Assembly: GCF_012676905.1 (NCBI RefSeq)
Contig: NZ_CP051428.1
Span: 4,116,001-4,180,000 of the forward strand
Direction of reading: 5' to 3'
Origin: Paenibacillus albicereus
Lineage (GTDB): Bacteria > Bacillota > Bacilli > Paenibacillales > Paenibacillaceae
DNA length: 64,000 bases
The notes under the pieces were generated by a model. It made no database searches and had not been told where the DNA came from. It saw only the letters and a list, made by a program, of their open reading frames with translations. Made by a program: the position numbers and the translations under genes. Of this stretch, positions 48,426 to 57,036 are shown piece by piece. Every line of letters starts with the position of its first letter. The first letter of the stretch is position 1.

Positions 48426-49441
48426 GGATCGCATGGCGAGACCGAGGCAAGCTCGGCGACAGGAGGATCGCATGGCGGAAACGAGGCAGGCGCCCCGGCG
48501 GCTCGCCGATGGCGCTTGCCGGATCGCTGCGCGCGGAATCGGCGCGGACGGCCCGGCTGGCGGCGCTCGCCGGACTCGTCCTGCTGCTCGCGCTCGCCGC
48601 GGGCGGCTGCGGCGGCAGGCCCGACCTGCGCATCGGGGCGCAGACGTTCACCAAGACGAAAATCCTCGCCGAGATGTACAAGGCGCTCATCGAGCGGAAG
48701 ACCGGCCTCGACGTCAAGGTCATTCCCGACCTGGCGGCCAGCCCGCTCGTCTTCAGCGCGCTGGACCGCGGCGACATCGACCTGGCGACGCTGTACTCGG
48801 GCGAGATTTTCAACAACCACTTCCCGCTCGAGAGCATGACCAAGGACCGCGCCGAGGTGCTGCGGCAGGCGCAGGAGGGCTTCGACCGCTACTACGATTT
48901 TGACTGGATGGACCCGCTCGGCTTCGAGAACACGTACGCCTTCACCGTGCGCCGCCAAGTCGCGGAGGCGAAGGGCTACCGCAGCATCTCGGACATCAAG
49001 CCGGACGCGGCCTCGATGCGCTTCGGCGTCGACACGTCCTGGCTGGAGCGGGCAAGCGACGGCTATCCGGCCTTCCGGCAGGAATACGGCATCGCGTTCG
49101 CCCGGGCGTACCCGATGGAGCTGAGCCTCGTCTACACGGCTGTCAAGAACGAGCAGGTCGACATCGTGCTCGCCTACTCGACCGACGCCCGGCTCAAGGC
49201 GTTCCAGCTCGAGACGCTGCAGGACGACCGGCATTTCTTCCCTCCCTATGACGCCTCGCCGGTCATGCGCAAGGAGATGGAGGAGCGCCACCCGGGCGTG
49301 AAGGAAGCGCTCCAGCCGCTGATCGGCGCGATCGACGCGGAGACGATGATCGGGCTCAACTATCAGGTCGACATCGAGAAGAAGAGCGAGCGCGAGGTCG
49401 CCCTCGCCTATCTGAAGCAGAAGGGACTGATTCCGAAGTGA
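48422..49441 (+). CDS. opuCC: glycine betaine/carnitine/choline-binding lipoprotein
   Basis: 339 residues, start overlapping the opuCB stop (ATGA). A lipoprotein signal (LAALAGLVLLLALAAGGCGG, lipobox AGGC) is preceded by an unusually long N-terminal part of about 40 residues with a 13-residue in-frame duplication (RIAWRDRG / RIAWRKRG; DNA GAGGATCGCATGGCG at 48424 and 48463). ATG 48509 would give a normal signal peptide but has no good RBS. The OpuAC-type domain shows IGAQTFTKTKILAEMYKALI, DLATLYSGEIFNN, DFDWMDPLGFENTYAFTVRR, which supply aromatic cage residues for quaternary amines. Confidence 0.92.
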   Translation: MRIAWRDRGKLGDRRIAWRKRGRRPGGSPMALAGSLRAESARTARLAALAGLVLLLALAAGGCGGRPDLRIGAQTFTKTKILAEMYKALIERKTGLDVKVIPDLAASPLVFSALDRGDIDLATLYSGEIFNNHFPLESMTKDRAEVLRQAQEGFDRYYDFDWMDPLGFENTYAFTVRRQVAEAKGYRSISDIKPDAASMRFGVDTSWLERASDGYPAFRQEYGIAFARAYPMELSLVYTAVKNEQVDIVLAYSTDARLKAFQLETLQDDRHFFPPYDASPVMRKEMEERHPGVKEALQPLIGAIDAETMIGLNYQVDIEKKSEREVALAYLKQKGLIPK

Positions 49442-50193
49442 CGGAGCCGCGCATGACGTTCGCCGACTTCCTGGACTACTTCTGGCGCAACCGCGGGCTC
49501 ATGGGCGAGTACTTCCTGCAGCATGTGCAGATGGTCGCCGCCGGGGTCGGGCTCGCCCTGCTGGCCGGCGTGCCGCTGGGCATCCTGTGCATGCGCGGCC
49601 GCTGGACGGCGCGCCTCATCCTGTCCGCCACCGGCATCCTGCAGGTCGTGCCCTCGCTCGCCATGCTCGTGCTGCTCATGCTGTGGATGGGGCTCGGCAA
49701 CGCGACCGTCATGGCCGGATTGTTCCTCTACTCGCTCAATCCGATCGTGCGCAACACCTACGTCGGGCTGCAGCAGGTGAGCGGCAGCCTCGTCGACGCC
49801 GCGCGAGGGCTCGGCATGAGCCGCTGGCAGCAGCTGTGGCGCGTGCGCGTGCCGCTCGCGCTGCCGTACATGATGACCGGCCTGCGCGTCGCGGCCGTCA
49901 TCGCCATCGGCGTCGCCACGATCGCGCCGCTCGTCGGCGGCGACGGCCTCGGCCGCGAGGTATACGCCGGCATCAACGGCCAGAACTCGCTGCGCATCTA
50001 CGCCGGCGCGCTGCCGGCCGCCCTGCTTGCGATCGCGGCCGACATCGGGCTCGGCGCGCTCCAGCGGCGGCTCGATCCGGCTGCGGTCCGCTCGCGGCGG
50101 CCGCGCGCCGGCAGGAGCGGCGGCTCCGACGGCGGCTCCGGCAAGGCCGCCGCCGACGCGGCGGTGCCGCCGACGCCGAAGGCGCAGGGCTGA
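49438..50193 (+). CDS. opuCD: glycine betaine/carnitine/choline ABC transporter permease
   Basis: 251 residues, GTG start overlapping the opuCC stop (GTGA). Permease with about six helices: LQHVQMVAAGVGLALLAGVP, LQVVPSLAMLVLLMLWMGLG, EAA loop VDAARGLGMSRWQQLWRVRV, and GGDGLGREVYAGINGQNS. A basic, Gly/Ala-rich tail ends the protein. Completes opuCABCD, an osmoprotectant uptake system. Confidence 0.93.
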   Translation: MTEPRMTFADFLDYFWRNRGLMGEYFLQHVQMVAAGVGLALLAGVPLGILCMRGRWTARLILSATGILQVVPSLAMLVLLMLWMGLGNATVMAGLFLYSLNPIVRNTYVGLQQVSGSLVDAARGLGMSRWQQLWRVRVPLALPYMMTGLRVAAVIAIGVATIAPLVGGDGLGREVYAGINGQNSLRIYAGALPAALLAIAADIGLGALQRRLDPAAVRSRRPRAGRSGGSDGGSGKAAADAAVPPTPKAQG

Positions 50194-50244
50194 GCGCAGC
50201 CTGCGAGGCCTTGCCGATGCAGCCTGCGCTCGCGGATAGGCTCC

Positions 50245-50277
50245 GCACGGATCGGCGGTCCGTGCAGGCGCTCTTTC
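50245..50277 (+). terminator. weak hairpin after opuCABCD
   Basis: GCACGGA / TCCGTGC with a 7-base loop, then AGGCGCTCTTTCTC. The T-run is poor. Confidence 0.35.
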
Positions 50278-50371
50278 TCGGGGCGGCCGGCCGTGCGGGC
50301 GCTGGGTCATTTTGCGGCGGCGGGGGTATAAGGAAAAACGGACTTGCAGCAGCAAAGGAGAGGAACGCCGG

Positions 50372-51178
50372 ATGAAACTGACCCACGAGCAAGTGATTCA
50401 GCTGCACGGCTTCAACAACTTGACGAAGTCGCTCAGCTTCAACATGTACGACATCTGCTACACGCGCACCAAGGAAGAGCGCGAGGCGTACCTCGCCTAC
50501 ATCGACGAGCAGTACAACTCGGAGCGGCTCAATCAGATCCTCCGCCATGTCGCCGACATCATCGGCGCGCATGTGCTGAATACGGCCAAGCAGGACTACG
50601 AGCCCCAAGGCGCGAGCGTGACGCTGCTCGTCTCGGAGGGGCCGGTCGTCCAAGTGCCGAAGGAAGCGTTCGACGAGTCGCCGGGCCCGATGCCGGCCAA
50701 CGTCGTGCTGCAGCTCGACAAGAGCCACATCACCGTGCATACGTATCCCGAATTCCATCCGGACGAGGGCATCAGCACGTTCCGCGCGGACATCGACGTC
50801 TCCACCTGCGGCGAGATCAGCCCGCTGAAGGCGCTGACGTACCTGATCTCCTCGTTCGACACCGACATCATGACGCTGGACTACCGGGTGCGCGGCTTCA
50901 CGCGCGACATCACCGGGCACAAGCTGTTCATCGACCATGACATCAGCTCCATCCAGAACTACATTCCGGACGAGGCCAAGGACCTGTTCCACATGATCGA
51001 CGTCAACGTCTACCAGGAGAACATCTTCCATACGAAGTGCAAGCTCAAGCAGTTCGACCTCAACAACTACTTGTTCGGCTACACCAAGGACAAGCTGAGC
51101 CGCGCCGAGCAGGACGAGATCACCGAGAAGCTCAAGGCCGAGATGGACGAGATCTTCTACGGGAAAAACATGAGCTAG
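50372..51178 (+). CDS. speD: S-adenosylmethionine decarboxylase proenzyme, class 1A (E. coli type)
   Basis: 268 residues from ATG 50372, behind AAAGGAGAGG. Forms the aminopropyl donor for spermidine synthesis. Self-cleavage at [13 protein letters not shown] (Lys-Ser) yields the pyruvoyl enzyme. [14 protein letters not shown] contains the conserved Cys of the E. coli-type enzyme. This is the long 1A class, unlike the 126-residue 1B enzyme of B. subtilis. Single gene; no speE is near. Confidence 0.94.
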   Translation: MKLTHEQVIQLHGFNNLTKSLSFNMYDICYTRTKEEREAYLAYIDEQYNSERLNQILRHVADIIGAHVLNTAKQDYEPQGASVTLLVSEGPVVQVPKEAFDESPGPMPANVVLQLDKSHITVHTYPEFHPDEGISTFRADIDVSTCGEISPLKALTYLISSFDTDIMTLDYRVRGFTRDITGHKLFIDHDISSIQNYIPDEAKDLFHMIDVNVYQENIFHTKCKLKQFDLNNYLFGYTKDKLSRAEQDEITEKLKAEMDEIFYGKNMS

Positions 51179-51312
51179 CTCGGGCGCAGGGACTGCGAAC
51201 CGTTCGAATTGCCGATGGCGCCCTGACCGCTATCCGGCGATTGCAAGCGCGGCATCGGCCTGGAAGGCTCCCATCCGTGCCTTTCTTGGACATTCGGATG
51301 GCATGCTTTGAA

Positions 51313-51372
51313 AAAAACCCGTTCTCTTTTCCGCAGGGCATGAGCCTTGCGCGGAGAAGAGAACGGGTTTTT
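51313..51372. terminator. long bidirectional terminator
   Basis: 22-base arms AAAAACCCGTTCTCTT ... AAGAGAACGGGTTTTT with one mismatch, 16-base loop. The AAAACCCGTTCTC / GAGAACGGGTTTT arms recur in the terminator at 61654-61712. Confidence 0.9.
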
Positions 51373-51394
51373 GCCGATCCGGCGCGGGGGTGAG

Positions 51395-51420
51395 ATTCAA
51401 GGCGCATTTCTGCCTTGGAT
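51395..51420. repeat. CAAGGC/GCCTTG palindrome, single copy
   Basis: ATTCAAGGC, 8 bases, GCCTTGGAT. Same family as the clusters after map and before the antiporter gene. Confidence 0.85.
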
Positions 51421-51582
51421 TCCACCGATCCGGCCGCCGTGGAATGATCCTGCGCGGGGCGCGCTTTTGCCTGACCTGCGCGTGATGCGGAACGGATTTT
51501 TTTGTACCGAGGGGAAGGCGCCTGCTCGGCTCAATGGCCGCTGCTGCTTTCCAGCCTAGCGGTCAGCTTCGGCCACCGCGTG

Positions 51583-52083
51583 TCAAGCGGAGCCGCCTTC
51601 GTTCCTGCGGCCTTCCGGCTTGCCGGGTTCCGGCACGGGGAAGCTGCTCGGGTCCTTGGAAAACAGCAGGATGCCGCTCCGCTTCGTCCATCCGGTCCGG
51701 CTCCAGAAAGCCGCTCCGCTCTCGTTGTCCTCCAGCACCATCAGATGGCAGCGCTCGATGCCGGCCTCTCCGAGCGCCGCGAGCGAGCGCTCCGCCAGCT
51801 GCCGGCCGATGCCGCAGCCCCGCATCGACGGGTCGACCGCGAGATGGTACAGATAGCCGCGGCGCCCGTCATGGCCGCACATCGACGTGCCGACGACGCG
51901 GCTGCCGCTCAGGCAGACGAAGCTCATCCCGGGATTGCGCTCCAGGTAGGCGGCGACCGCCTCCAGCGAATCCGCCCCGCTCAGGACGAGCCCTTCCGTT
52001 CGGCTCCATAACGCATACGCTCCTGCATAATGGACGATCGTCATCGGCAGCACCTGCAGCTTCTGCTCTACCTGTTCGACCAT
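51583..52083 (-). CDS. GNAT family N-acetyltransferase
   Basis: 166 residues from ATG 52083, behind GGAAGGAGGAG. GNAT fold with acetyl-CoA motif A: LYHLAVDPSMRGCGIGRQLA and motif B region CHLMVLEDNESGAAFWSRTG. The N-terminal half (ALWSRTEGLVLSGADSLEAV) contributes the substrate pocket. Looks like an AtaT/YpeA-type small-molecule acetylase; substrate unknown. Lies 29 bases after the antiporter stop on the same strand, probably co-transcribed. Confidence 0.9.
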   Translation of the reverse strand: MVEQVEQKLQVLPMTIVHYAGAYALWSRTEGLVLSGADSLEAVAAYLERNPGMSFVCLSGSRVVGTSMCGHDGRRGYLYHLAVDPSMRGCGIGRQLAERSLAALGEAGIERCHLMVLEDNESGAAFWSRTGWTKRSGILLFSKDPSSFPVPEPGKPEGRRNEGGSA

Positions 52084-52112
52084 GGCCGCTCCTCCTTCCG
52101 TTTCTCCAATCG

Positions 52113-54116
52113 TCAATGTGCCGCGTGCGTGCCGAGCTGCTCGTTCTCATGCAGGCTCGCTTCGCGGTAGTTCACATACACGCGCAGCTTGGCCGCGAGC
52201 TTGCGGTCGATGCCGCCTTCCTCGAACAGCCGCTGGATCTCGTTGCGCTCGGCCTGCACCGCCTTCTGCTCCAGCTCGCGGCGCTCGGCGGCCGTGCCGG
52301 TCTCGCCCCGTCCGAGCTGGGCTCCGCGCAGGCGCAGCGCCATCTCGCGGTAGTGGCCCATCATCGCCTGGATCAGGTCCGGGCTGTACTGGTCCTCGAG
52401 CTCGCGCACCCGCTCGATCGAGGCGGCGATAGCCGCCTGCTTGAGCTCCTTGTACTCTTCCTTGACCCGCTCGGCCTTCAGGCGCGCCTTGCGCAGGCGG
52501 CCGCGCTTGGTGAACAGCCGGATGAACAGGCTGTACAGCAACGCCGCCAACAGCTTGAACCGGTTCGTCAGCGCCAGCTCGACGCGGTTCAGCGACGACT
52601 GGAACGCCTCCTCCAGCTGCGGCGTGATGCGTCCGTCGGCCAGCCATTCGCGGGCTAGCCGGCGCTCGGCCTCGAGCGCTTCCAGCCGCAGCGGCACGAC
52701 CGCCGAACGGGACTCCGTCTCGGCCGCCAGCCCGATGCGCAGCTCCTGCAGCCGCTGCGCGTAATCGGCCTTGATCGCCAGCGCGGCCGCCTGGTTGTCC
52801 TCGCGCAGCTCGTCCTGCACCGTGCGCAAGCCGGCTTCCAGCACCTTGATGCGCGCCCGTCGCTCCGCTTCCTTGGCGGCGGCCTCCGCGCTCCCGGCCT
52901 GTGCCGCGCCCGGCTCGCGGGTGAGCAGCGGCAGGAAGATGCTCGCGATGACGAGCGTCAGCAGGATGACGCCGGCGCAGATGAACAGGATGAGGCTGCG
53001 CTCGGGGAACGGCGATCCGTCGCCGAGAAGCAGCGGGATCGAGAAGGCGCCCGCCAGCGTCACCGCGCCGCGCACCCCGGAGAGCGCGGTCAGCAGCGAC
53101 GGCTTCCAGCGGCGCTCGCTCGCCCATACCCAGACGAAGCGCAGCGCCAGCAGCAGCGCCGTGATGGCGAAGATGTAGCCGATGACCTGGCCGTTGTTGT
53201 AGTTCGGGTCCTCCCAGATGTTCGTAATGACGGCCGGGATCTCGAAGCCGAGCAGCATGAACACGAGGCCGTTCAGGCAGAACAGGATGACCGACCAGGT
53301 GCTGTCGGACACGACGTTGAGGCGGATCGTCGACGGTCCCATCCGGTCCCGCTCGACCGCATGCACGACGCCTGCCGCGACGACGGCGAGGATGCCCGAC
53401 ACATGCAGATGCTCGGCGGCGAGGAAGATGAGGAACGGCGTCAGGATGAGGATGAGCATGTGGACCGTGACGTCCTCCATCCCCCAGCGCCGCAGCCACA
53501 CCCGCAGCCAGACGGCCGCGAAGCCGAGCGCCGCGCCGACGGCGAGTCCTCCGAGCGCGATGACGACGAAGCTGCCGGCCGCATGCGTGATCGAGAAGTA
53601 GCCCGTCACGGTCGCGGCGATGGCGAAGTTGAAGGCCACAAGGCCCGAGGCGTCGTTCATGAGCGCCTCGCCCTCGAGCAGGCGCAGGATGCCGCCCGGC
53701 AGCTTGGCCCGGCCGGAGATCGAGCCGACCGCGACCGCGTCGGTCGGCGACAGGATCGCCGCGAGCGCGAACGCGGCCGACAGCGGAATCGCCGGGATCA
53801 GCCAGTGGATGAACGGCCCGACGAGCAGGACGGTGGCGAACACGAGTCCGAGCGCCAGCAGCAGGATCGGCGAGCGCAGCCGCCACAGCTCCTCGCGCGG
53901 GGTGATCTTGCCGTCATTGAACAGCAGCGGGGCGATGAACAGCACGAAAAACAGCTCCGGCTCGAACGGCACATGGTGCACGAACGGCATGTACGCCGCC
54001 GCGATGCCGAGCCCGATCTGGATGATCGGCACCGGAACGAACGGGATGAGGCGCTGGATGACGTTGGATGCTCCGATCAGCACCAGCAGCGCCATCGTCA
54101 GCAGAAAAATCTCCAT
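52113..54116 (-). CDS. Na+/H+ antiporter, CPA1 family
   Basis: 667 residues. The first about 410 hold some 12 membrane helices with CPA1 motifs: PELFFVLFIAPLLFNDGKIT, AAILSPTDAVAVGSISGRAK and LEGEALMNDASGLVAFNFAI (the Asn-Asp ion site). A cytoplasmic C-terminal part of about 250 residues is helical and coiled-coil (RARIKVLEAGLRTVQDEL, ERNEIQRLFEEGGIDRKLA), as in NhaK/YvgP-type proteins. Exchanges Na+ or K+ for H+ in pH and salt homeostasis. First gene with the GNAT gene behind it. Confidence 0.92.
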   Translation of the reverse strand: MEIFLLTMALLVLIGASNVIQRLIPFVPVPIIQIGLGIAAAYMPFVHHVPFEPELFFVLFIAPLLFNDGKITPREELWRLRSPILLLALGLVFATVLLVGPFIHWLIPAIPLSAAFALAAILSPTDAVAVGSISGRAKLPGGILRLLEGEALMNDASGLVAFNFAIAATVTGYFSITHAAGSFVVIALGGLAVGAALGFAAVWLRVWLRRWGMEDVTVHMLILILTPFLIFLAAEHLHVSGILAVVAAGVVHAVERDRMGPSTIRLNVVSDSTWSVILFCLNGLVFMLLGFEIPAVITNIWEDPNYNNGQVIGYIFAITALLLALRFVWVWASERRWKPSLLTALSGVRGAVTLAGAFSIPLLLGDGSPFPERSLILFICAGVILLTLVIASIFLPLLTREPGAAQAGSAEAAAKEAERRARIKVLEAGLRTVQDELREDNQAAALAIKADYAQRLQELRIGLAAETESRSAVVPLRLEALEAERRLAREWLADGRITPQLEEAFQSSLNRVELALTNRFKLLAALLYSLFIRLFTKRGRLRKARLKAERVKEEYKELKQAAIAASIERVRELEDQYSPDLIQAMMGHYREMALRLRGAQLGRGETGTAAERRELEQKAVQAERNEIQRLFEEGGIDRKLAAKLRVYVNYREASLHENEQLGTHAAH

Positions 54117-54315
54117 GGTTCGATCAAGCTCCTTCTGCGATGGAAACAGCCTTACGAGGCATTATCTTATTACTTTACCATAAGGAAGCGCCGACCGCCC
54201 AATCGCGACGGGCTTGGCAGGCCGGAGGCAAGGGCTAGCGGCATGGATGATTGTCGGCGTGGATGATTTTCGGCGTGGTTTGGCTCGCGCATCGCTCCAT
54301 GGCCGGGTAGACAAA

Positions 54316-54500
54316 AATCCAAGGCAGATTTCTGCCTTGGATTGCGTCATTTTATGAAAAAAAGCCGATTCAAGATAGAAATCTGCCTTGGTTCTAGCCT
54401 TTTCCTTTCAGCACAGCCGATTCAAGGCAGAAAGACGCCTTGAATCGATCCGTTTGCCCTGGATTCAGCAAATCCAAGGCAGAAGGGTGCCCTCGCTTCA
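54316..54500. repeat. cluster of four CAAGGC/GCCTTG palindromes
   Basis: Copy 1 at 54316-54343 is perfect (13-bp arms AATCCAAGGCAGA / TCTGCCTTGGATT, 2-base centre). Copy 2 at 54367-54393 is degenerate on the left arm. Copy 3 at 54419-54446 has GATTCAAGGC / GCCTTGAATC with 8 bases between. Copy 4 from 54471 keeps AATCCAAGGCAGA but its right arm is broken (GTGCCCT). Spacing about 50 bases, as in the cluster after map. Confidence 0.85.
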
Positions 54501-54692
54501 GCCCTCACCTTCGAAAGCATTCCGACTTCCTCCACCTGTCAACCCGCGACGGAGGAAAAGGCTTCCGGCTGCCGATGCCGCTGCCGGATCAAGCCGAGCA
54601 GCAGCCCGAGCATCGCCATCTCACCAAGCAATGGGTGGAATAGGCTGGATCCTATCTCGTTTTTATTCTACATACAGCCTCTCGCGTACGAC

Positions 54693-54728
54693 TAAAAGCC
54701 CCGCCGAAGCTCGCTCCGGCGGGGTTTT
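54693..54728 (-). terminator. terminator of thrS / Spo0E-like genes
   Basis: AAAAGCCCCGCCG / CCGGCGGGGTTTT arms, 9-base loop; T-rich on both ends, located 86 bases after the small phosphatase gene. Confidence 0.8.
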
Positions 54729-54813
54729 CCTTATCCAACAGTGGGGGGCATCGGCAGCAGCTGCCGACCGGCTTTCCTTCAACTACTGTGTCGATTAGCG
54801 TGAGCTCCGCTCG

Positions 54814-54996
54814 CTACGAGACCAGGCTTATGCCTCGCCTCTTGCGGATCCGTTCGTAATCGTTCAGCAGAGCATCCAGCTCCTGGGACAGAAACAGCAC
54901 CAATTCGGATCGGAATCCGCATTGTTCCGCGGCTTTAATCATTTCCGAGCGCTTTTGCTCGACTGCTTCCAATATCCGGGACACGTTCAGGTCCAT
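54814..54996 (-). CDS. Spo0E-like aspartyl-phosphate phosphatase
   Basis: 60 residues, AGGAGGGG upstream. Two-helix hairpin with the family signature SQELDALLNDYERI near residue 37 and an N-terminal helix (ILEAVEQKRSEMIKAAEQCG). Spo0E-family proteins dephosphorylate Spo0A-P and restrain sporulation. Which response regulator this one acts on is not known. Lies 57 bases downstream of thrS on the same strand and may be read from its transcript. Confidence 0.88.
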   Translation of the reverse strand: MDLNVSRILEAVEQKRSEMIKAAEQCGFRSELVLFLSQELDALLNDYERIRKRRGISLVS

Positions 54997-55053
54997 GGGC
55001 TATCCCCTCCTGCTTCATATATCGGCAAGGGGAGGATATTTTTCCATCTATTC

Positions 55054-57003
55054 TCAACCTATTTCTGGCATAATTTCCTTGGCCGCGAGCTGAAGGAACG
55101 CCTCCAGCTCCATCGCCCCGAGATCGCCTCCGCCCCGGCTGCGCACCGCCGCCCGGCCTGCTTCCGCCTCAGCCGCTCCGACGACGAGCATATACGGAAC
55201 CTTGGCGAGCTGCGCGTCCCGGATGCGGCTGCCGAGCTTCTCGCTGCGGCTATCCGTATCCGCGCGCAGGCCCGCCTCGACGAGCCGCTCCCGCATCCGC
55301 TCGGCGGCTTCGCGCTGCGCCTCCGATACCGGCAGCACGCGCGCCTGCACCGGCGCGAGCCACATCGGGAACGCGCCGGCGAAGTGTTCCGTCAGGATGC
55401 CGAGAAAGCGGTCGATCGAGCCGTAGACGGCCCGGTGGATGACGACCGGCCGATGGCGCGCGCCGTCTTCGCCGACGTAGCCGAGATCGAATTTGTCCGG
55501 CATCTGGAAATCGAGCTGGATCGTGCCGCATTGCCAGCTGCGCCCGAGCGCGTCGAGCACATGGTAGTCGATCTTCGGCCCGTAGAAGGCGCCGTCGCCT
55601 GCATTCAGCCGGTAGTCCGCCCCGCGCCGCACCAGCACGTCCCGCAGCGCTCCCTCCGCCTGCTCCCACAGCTCCTCGGAGCCCATGCTGTCCTGCGGCC
55701 TCGTCGACAGCTCCATCCGGTAGGTGAAGCCGAACGCGCCGTACGTGTCGTCGATCAGTTCCATGACGCGGCCGATCTCCTCCCCGATCTGGTCCGGTCG
55801 GACGAACAGATGGGCGTCGTCCTGGCAGAACGAGCGGACGCGCATCATGCCGCTCAGCGCCCCCGAGAACTCGTGGCGATGGACCTGGCCGAACTCCGCC
55901 AGCCGCAGCGGCAGCTCGCGGTACGAGCGGAGCCGGCTGCCGAAGATCAGCATGTGGCCCGGGCAGTTCATCGGCTTGAGCGCATACGGGCTGCCGTCCA
56001 CGTCGCAGAAGTACATCTGGTCCTGGTAATGGTCCCAGTGGCCCGACTCCTCCCACAGCCTGCGGTTCATCAGCAACGGCGTGCGAACCTCTTCGTAGCC
56101 TCGGCGCAGCTGCAGCCGGCGGGAGAAGTCCTCCAGCGCCGTCCGCACCGCCATGCCGCGAGGCAGGTAGAACGGCATGCCCGGAGCTTCTTCGGTGAAC
56201 AGAAACAGCCCCAGCTCCTTGCCGAGCTTGCGGTGGTCGCGCCTGCGCGCTTCCTCCAGCCGCTCCAGATGCTCGCCCAGCTGCGCTTTTTTCCAAAAAG
56301 CCGCGCCGTGGATCCGCTGCAGCATCGGCCGCTCGGAATCGCCCCGCCAGTAGGCGCCCGCGACGCTCATCAGCCGCAGCGCCTTGAGCCGTCCCGTCGA
56401 CGGCAGCAGCGGTCCCGCCTCGACCGCCTCGAACCGGCCGTGCGCATAGAGCTCGATAGGACCGTCGTCCGCACGCTCCCGCAGCAGCTCCAGCTGCAGC
56501 GACTCCCCTCGCTCCGCCAGCCGCTCCTCCGCCTCCGAACGGCCAAGCTCCATGCGCGAAAACGGCAGATCCTCGGCGACGATCCGCTCCATCTCCTTCT
56601 CGATCCGCGCCAGCTCGCCCGCTCCGATCGGCTCGGCCAGCAGCACGTCGCAGCCGAAGCCGTCGGCGCTGGCGAAGCAGCTCCCAAGCTGCACGGCGGC
56701 GTCTCCGTACAGCTGCCCGAGCGCATGGGCCAGCACATGGGCCGCGCTCCGGCGCAGCAGCTCCAGCGCTTCCGGCGACTCCGGCAAGAGCAGCTCCAGC
56801 GCTCCGCCGCCCGGCAGCGGCTGGCCGAGGTCGACGAGCCGCCCGTCCAGCCGGGCCGCAGCGGCCTTGGCGCGCAGGCCCGGGCGGATCGAGTCCGCGA
56901 CGGCCGCGGCGGTCGTGCCGGCAGGATACCTCCTGACTTGTCCGCTCGGCAGGGCGATGACGATCTCGCCGCCGCTGGATGCTCTTTCTTCTCTGATTTC
57001 CAT
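55054..57003 (-). CDS. thrS: threonyl-tRNA synthetase with degenerate editing site
   Basis: 649 residues. TGS domain at 10-75 (VRRYPAGTTAAAVADSIRPG), SAD editing domain about 75-240, class II core (MNCPGHMLIFGSRLRSYREL, MMRVRSFCQDDAHLFVRPDQ, VVIHRAVYGSIDRFLGILTE) and anticodon-binding domain from about 540. Zinc ligands Cys, His and His are present in MNCPGHM, GQVHRHEFSG and VVIHRAV. In the SAD domain HVLAH is kept, but the block normally reading D-x-C-R-G-x-H reads AVEAGPLLPSTG, so Asp, Cys, Arg and His of the Ser-tRNA editing centre are gone. Controlled by a T-box leader. May be a second, ThrZ-like copy. Confidence 0.92.
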   Translation of the reverse strand: MEIREERASSGGEIVIALPSGQVRRYPAGTTAAAVADSIRPGLRAKAAAARLDGRLVDLGQPLPGGGALELLLPESPEALELLRRSAAHVLAHALGQLYGDAAVQLGSCFASADGFGCDVLLAEPIGAGELARIEKEMERIVAEDLPFSRMELGRSEAEERLAERGESLQLELLRERADDGPIELYAHGRFEAVEAGPLLPSTGRLKALRLMSVAGAYWRGDSERPMLQRIHGAAFWKKAQLGEHLERLEEARRRDHRKLGKELGLFLFTEEAPGMPFYLPRGMAVRTALEDFSRRLQLRRGYEEVRTPLLMNRRLWEESGHWDHYQDQMYFCDVDGSPYALKPMNCPGHMLIFGSRLRSYRELPLRLAEFGQVHRHEFSGALSGMMRVRSFCQDDAHLFVRPDQIGEEIGRVMELIDDTYGAFGFTYRMELSTRPQDSMGSEELWEQAEGALRDVLVRRGADYRLNAGDGAFYGPKIDYHVLDALGRSWQCGTIQLDFQMPDKFDLGYVGEDGARHRPVVIHRAVYGSIDRFLGILTEHFAGAFPMWLAPVQARVLPVSEAQREAAERMRERLVEAGLRADTDSRSEKLGSRIRDAQLAKVPYMLVVGAAEAEAGRAAVRSRGGGDLGAMELEAFLQLAAKEIMPEIG

Positions 57004-57036
57004 GCGATTCTCCTCCTTTCTTCGAATGGGAACGAC

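Larger units (their letters stand above)
51179..51582. other. intergenic region with terminator and one palindromic repeat
   Basis: No gene found. It holds the terminator at 51313-51372 and the CAAGGC/GCCTTG palindrome at 51395-51420. The remainder is GC-rich without a plausible reading frame. Confidence 0.6.
54117..54813. other. 700-base region without a convincing gene
   Basis: Contains the second palindrome cluster (54316-54500) and a terminator at 54693-54728. Short frames such as 54440-54643 lack a binding site and conserved features. A small RNA cannot be excluded: TTGCCCTGGATT and a neighbouring AATCCAAGGC form a further imperfect inverted pair at 54456-54480. Confidence 0.6.

Noticed and set aside
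54440-54643. Small plus-strand frame in the region with palindromes
   Set aside because: No ribosome binding site, overlaps repeat copies, composition not protein-like.
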